DNA from: Thermosynechococcus sp. CL-1
GTDB lineage: Bacteria; Cyanobacteriota; Cyanobacteriia; Thermosynechococcales; Thermosynechococcaceae
Direction of reading: 5' to 3'
Assembly: GCF_008386235.1 (NCBI RefSeq)
Contig: NZ_CP040671.1
Span: 372,001-436,000 of the forward strand
DNA: 64,000 nt
A program made the translations under genes and the position numbers. The notes beneath the pieces are model-generated. The model ran no database searches, was not told the origin of the DNA, and worked only from the letters and a program-made list of their open reading frames with translations. Positions 45,221 to 56,254 of the stretch are shown one piece after another; position 1 is the stretch's first letter; every line of letters starts with the position of its first letter.

Positions 45221-46486
45221 TCAGTCATCACTGCCGGGGCGGGGAAAGGCTGGCTTCGCTTGCCAAGGGGCAAAAAACGGCAGGAGGAGAAGTGCCGGTA
45301 GGGCAGCACCAATCGTAAAGAGAAAAAAGAGCGGCCAGCCCATGATCTCTGCCGCTTTACCCGCGGGCGCTGCCAACACATCCCGACTAAAGGCAAACAA
45401 ACTGGAGAGCAGGGCATACTGTGTTGCACTAAATTGAGGGTTGCACAGGCTCATTAAGAGTGCCGTTAGAGCCGCGATCGCCAGTCCGGCACAGAAGTTA
45501 TCAATACTAATGGCGGCCACCATCACCGTTGGATTGGCACCCACATTGGCCAAAACAAAATAGGAGACATTGCTAGAAGCTTGCAATCCCCCCATGATCC
45601 AAAGAGCACGGTGAATACCGATTTGACTGATGGCCGCCCCGCCGGCAAGGGCACCAACAATGGTGGCAATCAGCCCGACACCCCCTTGCACCGCACCAAT
45701 TTGGGTTTGGCTAAAGCCCTGCTGCAACAGGAAAGGGGTCATCATGTTCCCTGTGAGGGCATCCCCCAAGCGGTAGAGGCAGATAAAGAGCAGAATAATC
45801 AGCCCCGTTCCCCAGCCGTAGCGCTGGAAAAAATCAAGGAAGGGGCGAATCACTGCTTGCGCCAATGAAGGAGGAGCCGGGGGATGGACTTCGGGTTCCG
45901 GTGCCCAAAGGGTCGTGACCATGCCCACGAGCATCAGCAGCGCCATCAGGACGTAAACCACGGGCCAAGGCAGTTGATCGGCAAGAATCAGGGCTAGGGA
46001 ACCCGTGACCAAGAGCGCAATGCGATAGCCAAGGACGTAAATACCCGCACCCGCCCCCATTTCAAGGGGTTCTAGGACATCGGCACGGTAGGCATCCACC
46101 GCAATATCTTGGCTGGCGCTCAAAAAAGCAATGGCGAAGGCATTCACTGCCAACAGCCGCAGGCTCGTACTGGGATCCTGTACCGCCATTAGGGCGATCG
46201 CCCCCAAGAGGAGCACCTGAATGAGCAGTAACCAGCCCCGCCGCCGTCCCAAAAAGGGAATTGTATAGCGATCTAGCAAGGGTGACCAGAGAAACTTCAG
46301 TGAGTAGGGCAACCCCACGAGGCTAAAAAGGCCAATGGCGGTCAAGTCAATGCCCTCAACGGTCATCCATGCCTGCAGTGTTCGGCTGGTGAGAAACAGG
46401 GGTAACCCTGAGGAAAAGCCCAACAAGAGCAGGGCCGCCATTTTGCGACTTTGAAACACCCGTAGAGCTGCGCCGATTCCCGCCAT
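45221..46486 (-). CDS. AmpG-like MFS permease
   Basis: A 421-residue inner-membrane transporter with about 12 hydrophobic segments, matching the AT-1/AmpG branch of the major facilitator superfamily: SSGLPLFLTSRTLQAWMTVE, LGRRRGWLLLIQ and the SASQDIAVDAYR motif near 135. AmpG imports GlcNAc-anhydromuropeptides during cell-wall recycling; that cargo is inferred. It precedes aroB on the same strand. Confidence 0.85.
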   Translation of the reverse strand: MAGIGAALRVFQSRKMAALLLLGFSSGLPLFLTSRTLQAWMTVEGIDLTAIGLFSLVGLPYSLKFLWSPLLDRYTIPFLGRRRGWLLLIQVLLLGAIALMAVQDPSTSLRLLAVNAFAIAFLSASQDIAVDAYRADVLEPLEMGAGAGIYVLGYRIALLVTGSLALILADQLPWPVVYVLMALLMLVGMVTTLWAPEPEVHPPAPPSLAQAVIRPFLDFFQRYGWGTGLIILLFICLYRLGDALTGNMMTPFLLQQGFSQTQIGAVQGGVGLIATIVGALAGGAAISQIGIHRALWIMGGLQASSNVSYFVLANVGANPTVMVAAISIDNFCAGLAIAALTALLMSLCNPQFSATQYALLSSLFAFSRDVLAAPAGKAAEIMGWPLFFLFTIGAALPALLLLPFFAPWQAKPAFPRPGSDD

Positions 46487-46542
46487 TCATGTCGTTCCCC
46501 TGCTTGAGACTTGCCCTAGTGTAGAGCAAAAGGGGCAGTCAC

Positions 46543-49143
46543 CTAAAGACTACTGGCTTGATTGATGCGACTGGGGCGAAAAGCGGGCCGACAGGTATCT
46601 AGGGAAACGGGGACGGGTTTGACGTGCCAGATGTCTTTGCAGTACTCCGCAATCGTGCGATCGCTAGAGAATTTGCCCATGCGCGCCACATTGAGAATAG
46701 ACATCTGTGTCCAGTGGCTCTTCTCGCGGAAGGCTTGGGCAACCCGTTGCTGACAGTCCACATAGGATTGGTAGTCCGCCAACAGCATATAGGGATCTTC
46801 GTTGAGCAGGGAACTGACAATCGGTTCAAATAGCCCCGGCTCACGCGGATTGAAGTAGTCGGAAATCAGGCTGTCAATCACTTTCTTGAGCATTGGGTTG
46901 CTGTTGTAGTACTCGCGGGGATTGTAGCCCTCAGCTTTCAGGCTCATTACCCCTTGCGCCGTCAAACCAAAGAGGAAGAAGTTCTCTGCCCCCACCTCTT
47001 GGCGAATTTCCACATTTGCCCCATCCAGAGTACCAATCGTCAGGGCGCCATTGAGGGCAAATTTCATATTGCCGGTGCCGGAGGCCTCCTTACCAGCGGT
47101 GGAGATCTGCTCTGAAAGATCAGCCGCAGGATAGGTCATTTCCCCAAGGGAAACGGAATAGTTACTGAGGAACACGACCCGCAGACGGCCATTGACATCC
47201 CGATCATGGTTGACCATATCCCCCACCGCATTGATCAGCTTAATGATCATCTTGGCCATGAAGTAGCCGGGGGCTGCCTTGCCACCAAAAATAAATGTGC
47301 GCGGCTGAATGTCAATGTTGGGGTTGGCCTTGATTTGTTCGTAGAGGGTAATAATGTGGAGCACCGCCAAGTGCTGCCGCTTGTACTCATGGATCCGCTT
47401 CACTTGAATGTCAAACAGGGAATAGGGATCCACCTCAATCTGGTTGTGGCGCCAAATGTACTCCGCTAGGCGTTCTTTGTTGGCTTGCTTGATTTGCTGC
47501 CACTTGGCCTGAAAGGCAGGATCCGTGGCGTAGGGTTCTAGGCCGCGCAGGTCTTCAAGGTGGGTAATCCAGCGATCGCTCTTCAGTGTTTCGGTAATCA
47601 GGCTGGCCAAGCGGGGATTACTCATCAATAGCCAACGGCGGGGGGTAATGCCATTGGTTTTGTTCTGGAACTTGTTGGGGTACATCTCGTAGAAGTCCCG
47701 CATCAGCTCCTGCTTGATCAGCTCTGTGTGCAGTTCGGCGACCCCGTTGACCGTATGGCTGCCGACACAGGCCAAATGCGCCATGCGCACCTGCTTGGGA
47801 TGACCTTCCTCAATCAAGGACATGCGTGCTAAGCGGGCAATGTTGCCGGGATAGCGTTGGCGAATCTCGTTGAGGAAGCGGTAGTTAATCTCGTAAATAA
47901 TTTCAAGGTGGCGCGGCAGTAGTTGCGCAAAAAGTTCCACCGACCAGCGTTCAAGGGCTTCCGCCAGCAGGGTATGGTTGGTGTAGGCAAAAGTGCGCTG
48001 GGTAATGTCCCACGCTTTTTCCCACGGGAGTTGGTACTCATCCACCAGCAATCGCATCAGTTCAGCCACACCAATGGCAGGGTGGGTATCGTTGAGCTGA
48101 ATGGCTACTTTGTCGGGGAAGGCATCAAAGCTGGTGTGCCGCCGCAGGTAAAGGCGAATAATGTCCTGCAACGAACAGGAGACAAAGAAATACTGTTGCC
48201 GCAGGCGCAGCTCCTTGCCTTGGGGAGTGTTGTCGTTGGGGTAAAGAACCTTCGAGATATTCTCACTAAAGGTTTTTTCCGAGACCGCTTGGGTGTAGTC
48301 ACCGGCGTTGAACACCTGAAGGTTAAAGTCCTGCGCTGCACGAGCACTCCACAGACGGAGCGTATTCACCGTATTTTTGCCATAGCCTGGAATTGGCGTA
48401 TCGTAGGGCGTGCCAAAAACGGTAGTGCTAGGAACCCACCGCACCCGGTAGTGCCCTTGGACATCGGTGTAGGCTTCGGTGTGGCCGCCAAACTTAACTT
48501 CGACATTGTAGTCGGGCCGGGCAATCTCCCAAGGGTTACCAAAGCGCAGCCAGTTGTCGGGGACTTCGTGCTGCCAGCCATTGGTGATGATTTGCTCGAA
48601 AATCCCATACTCGTAGCGAATGCCGTAGCCAACGGCGGGAATTTCGAGGGTGGCTAAGGAGTCGAGGAAACAAGCCGCCAACCGTCCTAGGCCGCCATTT
48701 CCTAAGCCTGGTTCAGGTTCGCGATCCATGAGTTCATTGAGATCTAAGCCAAAGTCGGTCATGGCCTGTTTGGTTTGCTCATAGAGGCCGACGTTAATCA
48801 GGTTATTCAGGAGCAAGCGACCAATGAGAAACTCTGCCGACAGGTAATAGACCACCTTCGCATCCTGCTCAAAATAGGTTTGGGCAGTTTTAATCCGTCG
48901 ATGCAGCAGGCGATCGCGCACCGTGTAGGCCAGTGCCATGAAGTAATCGTAGGGCGTGGCAAACATGGCATCCTTGCCTTGGATGTAGTGCAGGTTATCC
49001 ACAAAGGCGCGCTTCAGGGTTTGCACTGTCATCCCTGTGCGATCGCTCTCGATATACAAATCGCAGTGTTCGTCGTTGGCAGCAGGGTTGGTGTGGGAAA
49101 CTGAATAAACAGGATGACCGTTAGGAGTGGAGGAACTATTCAT
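46543..49143 (-). CDS. glgP: Glycogen phosphorylase
   Basis: An 866-residue GT35 enzyme releasing glucose-1-phosphate from glycogen. The PLP lysine is in GTGNMKFALNGALTIGTLDG (read in pieces: GTGNMKFALN, then GALTIGTLDGANVEI). Other signatures are NGGLGRLAACFLDSLAT, IHEYKRQHLAVLHI and KAAPGYFMAK. Start ATG 49143. A single gene preceded by a 160-bp AT-rich upstream region. Confidence 0.97.
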   Translation of the reverse strand: MNSSSTPNGHPVYSVSHTNPAANDEHCDLYIESDRTGMTVQTLKRAFVDNLHYIQGKDAMFATPYDYFMALAYTVRDRLLHRRIKTAQTYFEQDAKVVYYLSAEFLIGRLLLNNLINVGLYEQTKQAMTDFGLDLNELMDREPEPGLGNGGLGRLAACFLDSLATLEIPAVGYGIRYEYGIFEQIITNGWQHEVPDNWLRFGNPWEIARPDYNVEVKFGGHTEAYTDVQGHYRVRWVPSTTVFGTPYDTPIPGYGKNTVNTLRLWSARAAQDFNLQVFNAGDYTQAVSEKTFSENISKVLYPNDNTPQGKELRLRQQYFFVSCSLQDIIRLYLRRHTSFDAFPDKVAIQLNDTHPAIGVAELMRLLVDEYQLPWEKAWDITQRTFAYTNHTLLAEALERWSVELFAQLLPRHLEIIYEINYRFLNEIRQRYPGNIARLARMSLIEEGHPKQVRMAHLACVGSHTVNGVAELHTELIKQELMRDFYEMYPNKFQNKTNGITPRRWLLMSNPRLASLITETLKSDRWITHLEDLRGLEPYATDPAFQAKWQQIKQANKERLAEYIWRHNQIEVDPYSLFDIQVKRIHEYKRQHLAVLHIITLYEQIKANPNIDIQPRTFIFGGKAAPGYFMAKMIIKLINAVGDMVNHDRDVNGRLRVVFLSNYSVSLGEMTYPAADLSEQISTAGKEASGTGNMKFALNGALTIGTLDGANVEIRQEVGAENFFLFGLTAQGVMSLKAEGYNPREYYNSNPMLKKVIDSLISDYFNPREPGLFEPIVSSLLNEDPYMLLADYQSYVDCQQRVAQAFREKSHWTQMSILNVARMGKFSSDRTIAEYCKDIWHVKPVPVSLDTCRPAFRPSRINQASSL

Positions 49144-49306
49144 GCAACCTGTGGCTCTGAAGGAATCGGAAATAACTTAACTTAAGGCTAATACAGATTT
49201 GTGAAATGTACATTAGATTACCGCTGCGGGAATTTTAATAATTGATTTATCTGCCTTTACATTTTTTTAATCTTCTCAAAGAGTGATCCAATCCCTTGGA
49301 CAATCC

Positions 49307-49738
49307 CTAATCAAACCAACCAATTTCTGCATCGCCAAGGTGAGAGGCATTGGGATTGGGGATGGGAATTTCATTGACAAGGGGCTTAAATCCCACATCC
49401 TCAAAGCGGTAGGGCTGAGGCACCGTGAGTTGGCGAATGACTTCTTTGGCCTCTTCAAATTCGGCTTCTAGAGCCTGATGGCGGGTTTGGAGGTCCTGAA
49501 GCTCAGTTTCGAGGGCTTGGGCGCGATCGCGCCACGTTTGCACTTCCTGTTGCAGTTGCTCTATCTGGGTGCTGTGAGCGGTTTTCTCAGCTTCTGCCGC
49601 TGCTAACGCTGCTTTGAGGGTGGCCAGTTCTTGCTCTAGTTCTGCCTTGGTGGGCTGGTGTCGACTCCGCTTGCTGGGCGCTTGACTTTGTTTGGCTGCC
49701 TCTTGCCGCAGTAGATCGCTGAGGTTTTGGTGTTCCAT
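49307..49738 (-). CDS. Coiled-coil hypothetical protein
   Basis: A 143-residue protein from ATG 49738. After a basic N-terminus (QAPSKRSRHQPTKAELEQEL) a heptad-patterned coiled coil runs from about 30 to 100 (LKAALAAAEAEKTAHSTQIE). A conserved tail follows (PQPYRFEDVGFKPLVNEIPI, then GDAEIGWFD). The tail is distinctive, so it is a real family, but unnamed to me. Divergent from murA. Confidence 0.6.
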   Translation of the reverse strand: MEHQNLSDLLRQEAAKQSQAPSKRSRHQPTKAELEQELATLKAALAAAEAEKTAHSTQIEQLQQEVQTWRDRAQALETELQDLQTRHQALEAEFEEAKEVIRQLTVPQPYRFEDVGFKPLVNEIPIPNPNASHLGDAEIGWFD

Positions 49739-49854
49739 CAAATGAATGATTAAATTACTTGCACAATCACAGTCTTTCTCTTGTTGATCTTTGCATAAAA
49801 TTCGCACTGATAGGATATAATCGCTTGGAATTCTTTTGGCTGTGAGAGTGAAAT

Positions 49855-51174
49855 ATGCTAACCTCGACCGCAACGCCGCTGACCACAGAGCAGGCACATC
49901 TCAAGATTCAGGGGGGCTATCGGTTATCGGGGGAGGTGAGGATTAGCGGAGCCAAGAATTCAGCATTAGTCTTGATGGCGGGGGCACTCTTAGCAGCGGA
50001 TACAACAATTCTCCATGCAGTGCCTGACTTGGCGGATATTCGTCGCCTTGGGGAAATTTTACAGGCATTGGGGGTCAAGGTACAACGCCTCGGTAGTGAA
50101 GCGATCGCCATTGATGCCACGGAATTAAATACCAATGATCCCCCCTATCGCTTGGTCAGCCAACTGCGGGCGAGTTTCTTTGCCATTGGTCCATTGGTGG
50201 CACGGTTGGGGATTGCTCGTGTTCCCTTGCCTGGCGGCTGCGCTATTGGCGCTCGTCCGGTGGAACTGCATGTGCGCGGTCTGCAAGCGATGGGAGCCGA
50301 AGTCACGATTGACCACGGTGTTGTTACCGCCAGTGCCCCCAAACTGAAGGGAACCCGCATCTATTTGGACTATCCCAGCGTTGGTGCAACGGAAACCCTG
50401 ATGATGGCCGCCACCCTTGCCGAGGGGGAAACCACGATTGAAAATGCCGCTCAAGAACCGGAAGTGGTGGATTTGGCCAACTTCTGTATCGCCATGGGGG
50501 CAAAAATCTATGGCGCAGGCACCAATTCGATCACCATTGTCGGGGTCGATCGCCTCCACGGCACTGAATACGAAATTATCCCCGATCGCATCGAAGCGGG
50601 CACATTTCTCTTGGCGGCTGCTGTCACTCGCTCGGCCATTACCCTCGCACCCGTGATTCCTAGCCACCTGACTCCCGTTATCGCCAAACTTGCAGAAATG
50701 GGAGCAACGGTTGAATTTCCCGATCCCACCCGTGTCCGCTTTACCCCTGCGCAGCGCTATCGTGCCACCGACATTGAAACGCTCCCCTACCCTGGCTTTC
50801 CCACGGATATGCAGGCCCTGATGATGACGTTGCTGGCCATCAGTGAGGGGAATAGTTTAGTCAGCGAAACGGTGTTTGAAAATCGCTTTGGCCATGTGGC
50901 TGAACTCAATCGCATGGGCGCCGACATTCGCGTCAAGGGAAATCACGCCGCCATCCGAGGGGTGCCCTATCTTTCGGGTGCACCGGTAACAGGTACGGAT
51001 TTGCGTGCCACAGCGGCTTTAGTCGTTGCTGGACTGGCTGCCCACGGCGAAACCCACGTCTATGGCTTGCAGCACTTAGATCGGGGCTACTGGCAAATTG
51101 AAGCCAAGCTGCGGGGTTTGGGTGCACAGCTAGAGCGCTATATTCCGAATGCAGCGCCTTCTCCAGTTTTTTAG
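49855..51174 (+). CDS. murA: UDP-N-acetylglucosamine 1-carboxyvinyltransferase
   Basis: First committed step of peptidoglycan synthesis, 439 residues. It keeps the catalytic Lys34 ([10 protein letters not shown]) and the phosphoenolpyruvate-binding Cys129 in [15 protein letters not shown], so it should be fosfomycin-sensitive. Two inside-out alpha/beta domains fill the rest. Its last 45 bp overlap the convergent gene at 51130. Confidence 0.97.
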   Translation: MLTSTATPLTTEQAHLKIQGGYRLSGEVRISGAKNSALVLMAGALLAADTTILHAVPDLADIRRLGEILQALGVKVQRLGSEAIAIDATELNTNDPPYRLVSQLRASFFAIGPLVARLGIARVPLPGGCAIGARPVELHVRGLQAMGAEVTIDHGVVTASAPKLKGTRIYLDYPSVGATETLMMAATLAEGETTIENAAQEPEVVDLANFCIAMGAKIYGAGTNSITIVGVDRLHGTEYEIIPDRIEAGTFLLAAAVTRSAITLAPVIPSHLTPVIAKLAEMGATVEFPDPTRVRFTPAQRYRATDIETLPYPGFPTDMQALMMTLLAISEGNSLVSETVFENRFGHVAELNRMGADIRVKGNHAAIRGVPYLSGAPVTGTDLRATAALVVAGLAAHGETHVYGLQHLDRGYWQIEAKLRGLGAQLERYIPNAAPSPVF

Positions 51175-51702
51175 GCCGGCCTTGGGGGCAAGTGCCATCT
51201 CCGTTCCTATCCCCCCTGTCCATTGCACCATCACATTTGCCAGCACTTCAGCTACGGTGGGCGTCCAATGTTCCCATGCGCTAAGGGGCAAGGCCAATGC
51301 CCCCCAATAGGCACCAAAAAGACAGCTTAAGAGAAAACCAGCGCTGGGTTGCTGCTTGATAACAATTTCATGGGCTAATTCTAAGTCCCAAAGGGCGATC
51401 GCCAAGGCATAGCGGATCACCTCTCCTCTCTCTAGAGGTACGGCCAAAGGCTCAGGTGCCCAAGCCGCCGCGAGGTATTCATGGAGTAGGGTCTGAATCT
51501 CCTGCAACGCCGCGGGGACTGAGATCAAAGGTTGATCCCATGATGCCAACAACTGCGGCAGCTGAACGGGCCACTCCCCTTGGTTGGGGGTTAACCATTG
51601 GTGGGGTAGTGTCTGGGCTAGATAGATATCCTCTTTAGCGATGCCCCACAGAAGTCCAAGGAGGGCACCGCGAAACTGCTCATAGACGCCTCCTCTGACC
51701 AT
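51130..51702 (-). CDS. ADP-ribosylglycohydrolase-like hypothetical protein
   Basis: A 190-residue helical protein. From ATG 51702 it starts [20 protein letters not shown], resembling the first helix of ADP-ribosylglycohydrolases (GALLG), and has [20 protein letters not shown] and [11 protein letters not shown]. The metal-binding acidic motifs of the active family are not visible, so catalysis is doubtful. It is the last gene of the proS operon: its ATG overlaps the methyltransferase stop (TGATG). It overlaps the convergent murA by 45 bp. Confidence 0.5.
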   Translation of the reverse strand: MVRGGVYEQFRGALLGLLWGIAKEDIYLAQTLPHQWLTPNQGEWPVQLPQLLASWDQPLISVPAALQEIQTLLHEYLAAAWAPEPLAVPLERGEVIRYALAIALWDLELAHEIVIKQQPSAGFLLSCLFGAYWGALALPLSAWEHWTPTVAEVLANVMVQWTGGIGTEMALAPKAGLKNWRRRCIRNIAL

Positions 51703-52331
51703 CACGCCGACTGCTTTTGACCCACGACAGCATAGAAGGGATCGGTGAATCCCAGCCAAGGCCAGCGACGGGGCAGCTGGGTTTTTACCACCTTGAGGGA
51801 GGGAATGCTATCAATGTAGGTTTGCACCAAGCGCACGCGATCGCCCTCGGTACCCTCGCGCCACGCCTGAATCGCCTTCTCAAAAAACATGCGATTCGAG
51901 AAGCTGACAATGACCACCCCTTGGGGTTTGAGGATACGGGCAATTTCTGTAAAAGTGGCCTCAGGATACTGGAGGTACTGCACCGACACCGCCATCAGCA
52001 CGGCATCAAAACTGGCCTCCTCTAGGGGCAAGGCCAACGCTTCATTGAGGTTCTGGACAAAGTAGCGATCCAGCCGAGGGTTGCGGGCTAGCTCCGCCGC
52101 ATTCATCCCATGACCCACCACCTCCGCAAAGGATAGCTCTGGTGGTAGATGGGACACCCAACTACTCATTAAGTCCAAAACCCGCATTTGTGGCTGCAGG
52201 TATTCGCGGTAGAGATTTGTGAGGCGCGCCAGAAAGAAATCATCCACGTGGGTAACAAAGCGCGGCGCCGCGTAAAAGAGAGCATCGCTGCGGCTATCCA
52301 GTTTCGTGCGCTGGTAGGGATTGAGAATCAT
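51702..52331 (-). CDS. SAM-dependent methyltransferase (class I)
   Basis: A 209-residue protein with a Rossmann SAM domain. Motif I is [14 protein letters not shown], motif II falls near [17 protein letters not shown], and a later segment is [20 protein letters not shown]. The N-terminal part ([20 protein letters not shown]) is typical of a cyanobacterial family. The substrate is unknown. It overlaps proS (ATGA) upstream and the 51130 gene downstream. Confidence 0.82.
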   Translation of the reverse strand: MILNPYQRTKLDSRSDALFYAAPRFVTHVDDFFLARLTNLYREYLQPQMRVLDLMSSWVSHLPPELSFAEVVGHGMNAAELARNPRLDRYFVQNLNEALALPLEEASFDAVLMAVSVQYLQYPEATFTEIARILKPQGVVIVSFSNRMFFEKAIQAWREGTEGDRVRLVQTYIDSIPSLKVVKTQLPRRWPWLGFTDPFYAVVGQKQSA

Positions 52332-54136
52332 CGACCTAACTGCTGAGCAATCTCCTTTTGAAGATAACGAACAACTTCGCTGATAGGGAGGGTGGATTTG
52401 GCACCGCTTGCGCGGATCACGAGTTCCACTTCACCATTGGCGATCGCCCGCCCCGTCACTAGGCGATAGGGAATGCCAATGAGATCCGCATCTTTGAATT
52501 TCACCCCTGCCCGCTCATCGCGATCGTCGAGGAGCACCTCAATTCCTGCCGCCTGAAGTTGATCGTAGAGGTCAGTAGCCACCTGCATTTGCTGCCCATC
52601 CTCGATGTTGGGAACGACAATGATCACCTGATAGGGGGCGATCGCCAGCGGCCAAATGATCCCCTGAGCATCGTGGTGCTGCTCCACTGCCGCCTGAGCC
52701 AAGCGGGAAACCCCAATGCCATAGCAGCCCATCACCAGCGGCACCTCTTCCCCCTGTTCATTGGTGTAGGTGGCCTTCATTGCCTCAGAGTACTTTGTCC
52801 CCAACTGGAAAATATGGCCAATTTCAATGCCACGGGCGGTCTCTAGGTGCTGTGTTGGATCGTGGCAGGCGCGATCGCCGGCTTGGGCTTTGCGCACATC
52901 GGCGACAATGGCCGGTAATGAACAGGATTTGCCCCAATTGACACCGACACGGTGCTGTTGATCGCGATTGGCGCCGGTAATAAACCGCTTTAACTCCGTT
53001 ACGGTGTGATCGGCAATGCGAATCCAGTGGGGAATGATCTGGGGATCGGCTTTAATAACGCCGTCCTCTATGTCAGGGCCAATGTAACCAAAGGGAATGG
53101 GGGTGGCTGCCCACTCTTGGGCGGTATTGGCATCCGCCACCCGCAGATCCAGCAATTTCGTTGCCCCGTAGTTGGGCGCAAGGGAAGTGAGGGTGTTGTG
53201 CAGCTTGACGCTATTCACCTCTTGATCGCCGCGAATACTCACCAACACCAGACCCACCCGCCCATTATCGAAAACCGTTCGATAGAGGACATTTTTGACA
53301 ATTTGCGTCGGATGGCACTGCAAGTGCTCAACAAGGGCATCAATGGTTGCTGTATTGGGGGTATCTAGTGTCGCCACCTTTTTGTAGGTTGTGGGCACCG
53401 CGTCAGGGGGCAGCGAAACGGCCTTTTCCACATTGGCGGCATATTGGCCGTCAGCCGTATAGAGCACTTCATCTTCGCCGGCGGCAGCCAGCACCATAAA
53501 CTCATGGGATCCCGATCCGCCAATGGCACCCGAATCCGCCTCTACAGCTCGAAACGTCAGGCCACAGCGCTGAAGAATACGGCTATAGGTGTCGTACATC
53601 ACCTGATAGGTTTCTTTGAGGCTGGCCACATCGGCATGGAAGGAGTAGCCGTCCTTCATAATGAATTCTCGTCCCCGCATCAGACCAAAGCGGGGGCGAA
53701 TCTCATCGCGGAATTTGGTTTGAATTTGGTACAGGTGAACGGGCAACTGACGATAGGAGCGAATCAAGTCCTTAGCGAGGGCGGTGATGACCTCTTCATG
53801 GGTCGGCCCTAGTCCCAACTGCCGCTCAGCGCGATCGGTGAGGGAAAACATGATCCCTTCGGCCTTGGTATAGGTGTCCCAGCGTCCCGACTCTTGCCAC
53901 AGTTCAGCGGGTTGCAATTGCGGCAGCAAACATTCCAAGGCACCACTGCGGTTCATTTCCTCACGGACAATGGCGCTCACTTTTTGCAGCACTCGCCACA
54001 TCAAGGGCAGATAGCTATAGATGCCACTGGCAATCCGCCGAATATATCCCGCCCGCAGCAATAATTTGTGGCTGGGAATTTCCGCTTCCGCTGGATCCTC
54101 GCGAAGCGTGACAAAAAGCATTTGCGAGAGGCGCAT
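52328..54136 (-). CDS. proS: Prolyl-tRNA synthetase (bacterial type)
   Basis: Class II synthetase charging tRNA-Pro, 602 residues. Motif 2 is [21 protein letters not shown] (read in two pieces) and motif 3 [14 protein letters not shown]. An editing (INS) domain lies at about 220-400, and a C-terminal anticodon-binding domain ends the chain. The first gene of a three-gene overlapping operon. Confidence 0.97.
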   Translation of the reverse strand: MRLSQMLFVTLREDPAEAEIPSHKLLLRAGYIRRIASGIYSYLPLMWRVLQKVSAIVREEMNRSGALECLLPQLQPAELWQESGRWDTYTKAEGIMFSLTDRAERQLGLGPTHEEVITALAKDLIRSYRQLPVHLYQIQTKFRDEIRPRFGLMRGREFIMKDGYSFHADVASLKETYQVMYDTYSRILQRCGLTFRAVEADSGAIGGSGSHEFMVLAAAGEDEVLYTADGQYAANVEKAVSLPPDAVPTTYKKVATLDTPNTATIDALVEHLQCHPTQIVKNVLYRTVFDNGRVGLVLVSIRGDQEVNSVKLHNTLTSLAPNYGATKLLDLRVADANTAQEWAATPIPFGYIGPDIEDGVIKADPQIIPHWIRIADHTVTELKRFITGANRDQQHRVGVNWGKSCSLPAIVADVRKAQAGDRACHDPTQHLETARGIEIGHIFQLGTKYSEAMKATYTNEQGEEVPLVMGCYGIGVSRLAQAAVEQHHDAQGIIWPLAIAPYQVIIVVPNIEDGQQMQVATDLYDQLQAAGIEVLLDDRDERAGVKFKDADLIGIPYRLVTGRAIANGEVELVIRASGAKSTLPISEVVRYLQKEIAQQLGR

Positions 54137-54189
54137 AGCTGGGCTACCGATACTGCACAGAGCCTCTATTTTACGATGACCAGCGATCG

Positions 54190-56070
54190 CTAGGGGGTAG
54201 CCGTTGGTTCGGGGTCTACTGCTGGCGGTTGAACAGGTGTCGGCATCGGGGCAACCGTGGCCTCAGGTGTCGGTGCAGGACTGGCAGGGGTAGGAGCAAC
54301 GGTGGTTTCAGGGGTGGGCGTAGGCGTTGGAGATGTCTCAGGTGTCGGCTTAGGAGCAGCAGTGGCTTCAGGGGTGGGTGTGGCCGGCGGCACTGATTCT
54401 GGTTCGGTTACTGGTTCAGAAGTCCTTTCAGGGGGACTGGGGGGGCTTTCCCACCAAGCGGGCGTGGGTGCTGCCTGTTGACGTTGGCGCACGCTGAGTT
54501 CATAGTCCCACTGCCAGATGCGATTGAGGGCTTCACGGTAGAGGGCGCGCCCAGAACCAATTTGCTCAGCGGTTTGAATGGCTTCCTCTAGTTTGCCTTC
54601 CCGTGCCAAGCGAATGGCTCGATCCAGAATCGGACGATCCTCAATTTCTTCCAGTTTTTCCTGCCACTCGTTGCGGTAGTTGGCCACTACAGAAGCAAGC
54701 ACAGCATTGCTGGGGAAGTATTGCAGAACCCCTAGGGCGGCCTGATACTGTTTCTGTTCTGCGAGGGCGATCGCCGCATGGAGCAAGGGCTGCTCATCAA
54801 TCGTACGCAGATCCCGCTGCCAAAGGGCAATCAAACCTTGGGCTTGACCCCGTTCCGGCTGACCAAGGGGCACCTGCCGAGCTTGAGCAATGGCCAAGGC
54901 ATACCCCCAGCGCAGATGAGAATTGGCGAGCCACGATGCCCACTGAAGATGCTGCTGGTTGCGCAACTGCTGCTGCCATGTCTTGAGGTAGGCCTGAGCC
55001 GATGCATAGAAGGGATCCGTGGTGGGAATCTGCTGCACGCGAGCGATCGCTTCCCAGTAGCCCAAAACCGTTCCCTTGGCCGCAAGGGCTTTGGCCTGCC
55101 CCAAGATGACAATCGGGCGATCGTGGTAGGACACATCGAGAGCGGGGGCAATTTTTTCAATGAGGGCTAGGGCACCCTCGCGATCGCCGGCCGCTAGGCG
55201 TTCTTCAGCGTACACAAACACTTCGGGAATCCAACGGCGAATATCCGCTTGGGCTTGGGAATAAACAACCGCCTCGGGGGGAATTTGCAGAGCCAGCATG
55301 ACCGCCTCGGCCAGTTCATTGGCTGTTAACCAAGCCGCCAAATCCCGTGCCTGTACCAATTGCACCCACGCATCCTGTTCTTGGGAGATACGCACCGAGA
55401 GCTTTTGGGCCTGTTCGCGCCAGTAGTCGGTGCCCAACTGGTTCATCAGTTTCACTTGCAGTAATGCCAGCCCCCAATCCTGCTGGCGCAGTGCCGCCTC
55501 CGCCGTGGCCAACAAGTTTCCCCCTTCTCCCACATTGGTTGCGCTCAGTAGCTCTTGGGCTTGGGAGTAGCTGGCTGCAGTGGTGGGGATTTTTTTCAGC
55601 AGCAGCGTTGCCAGTTCGATGTTGCCTTGGCTCAACTGTTGGCGGGCAATCACGAGTAGGGCGGCTGACCATTCATCCACGCGCCGCTTCGCTTGGGGAA
55701 AAAGGGGGTGATCTTCGGGCCACTGACCGACGGTTTCAATGGCTTGAGCAACAGAGGGTAAGTTGCCGTGGAGGGCGGCTTGATCGGCACAGTAGAGGCG
55801 ATCGCCATCGCTCATGACGAGGCCGGGGCGACGACAATCGGGCAAGGGGGGTAAAACCAATAGCCAAGCACTGGCGGTCATCAGGGTTGCGCCGGAGATT
55901 AAAAAGGGGATGAGCCAAGGCCACCCCTCATAGGCCATGAGTCGTTGGCGGTAGGTTTGCCAGCGGGAGGGCAGAGATGCAGTGACTGTTGTCCCCACAG
56001 GGGCGATCGCTAGCTCCGCTGACTTAGGAACCCGCCGCAACCACCGTTGCCAAACCTCTAGTGCTTTCAT
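54190..56070 (-). CDS. Membrane-anchored helical-repeat protein with Pro/Thr-rich tail
   Basis: About 626 residues from ATG 56070. An N-terminal cytoplasmic part (1-50) precedes one transmembrane helix (about 51-73, [20 protein letters not shown]). A long array of alpha-helical, TPR-like repeats follows to about 540 (for example [20 protein letters not shown]). The final 85 residues are degenerate Pro/Thr repeats ([18 protein letters not shown] and similar). No family or enzyme motif recognised. A scaffolding role is a guess. The repeats may tolerate length variation. Confidence 0.65.
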   Translation of the reverse strand: MKALEVWQRWLRRVPKSAELAIAPVGTTVTASLPSRWQTYRQRLMAYEGWPWLIPFLISGATLMTASAWLLVLPPLPDCRRPGLVMSDGDRLYCADQAALHGNLPSVAQAIETVGQWPEDHPLFPQAKRRVDEWSAALLVIARQQLSQGNIELATLLLKKIPTTAASYSQAQELLSATNVGEGGNLLATAEAALRQQDWGLALLQVKLMNQLGTDYWREQAQKLSVRISQEQDAWVQLVQARDLAAWLTANELAEAVMLALQIPPEAVVYSQAQADIRRWIPEVFVYAEERLAAGDREGALALIEKIAPALDVSYHDRPIVILGQAKALAAKGTVLGYWEAIARVQQIPTTDPFYASAQAYLKTWQQQLRNQQHLQWASWLANSHLRWGYALAIAQARQVPLGQPERGQAQGLIALWQRDLRTIDEQPLLHAAIALAEQKQYQAALGVLQYFPSNAVLASVVANYRNEWQEKLEEIEDRPILDRAIRLAREGKLEEAIQTAEQIGSGRALYREALNRIWQWDYELSVRQRQQAAPTPAWWESPPSPPERTSEPVTEPESVPPATPTPEATAAPKPTPETSPTPTPTPETTVAPTPASPAPTPEATVAPMPTPVQPPAVDPEPTATP

Positions 56071-56254
56071 TTCCTGCTGCGGCTCCTCACCCACTGCCTC
56101 AAATTTCCCTAGGATACTAGGGAGGTCGTTAGAACTTTTATAGCAAATCAACTTGGCAATTCCCTCCTGAAGTTGCCGTTTCCCACGGCAGGATTATAAT
56201 TTAAGGATACGAATCGCAATAATCCTTAACATTTCTCCTGATTTTGCAACGCCT

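Noticed and set aside
47923-48657. 244-codon open frame antisense to glgP
   Set aside because: Lies entirely within the well-supported glycogen phosphorylase gene on the opposite strand; no domain-like sequence and no start signals.
50125-50667. 180-codon frame antisense to murA
   Set aside because: Shadow of a conserved enzyme gene; no recognisable protein features.
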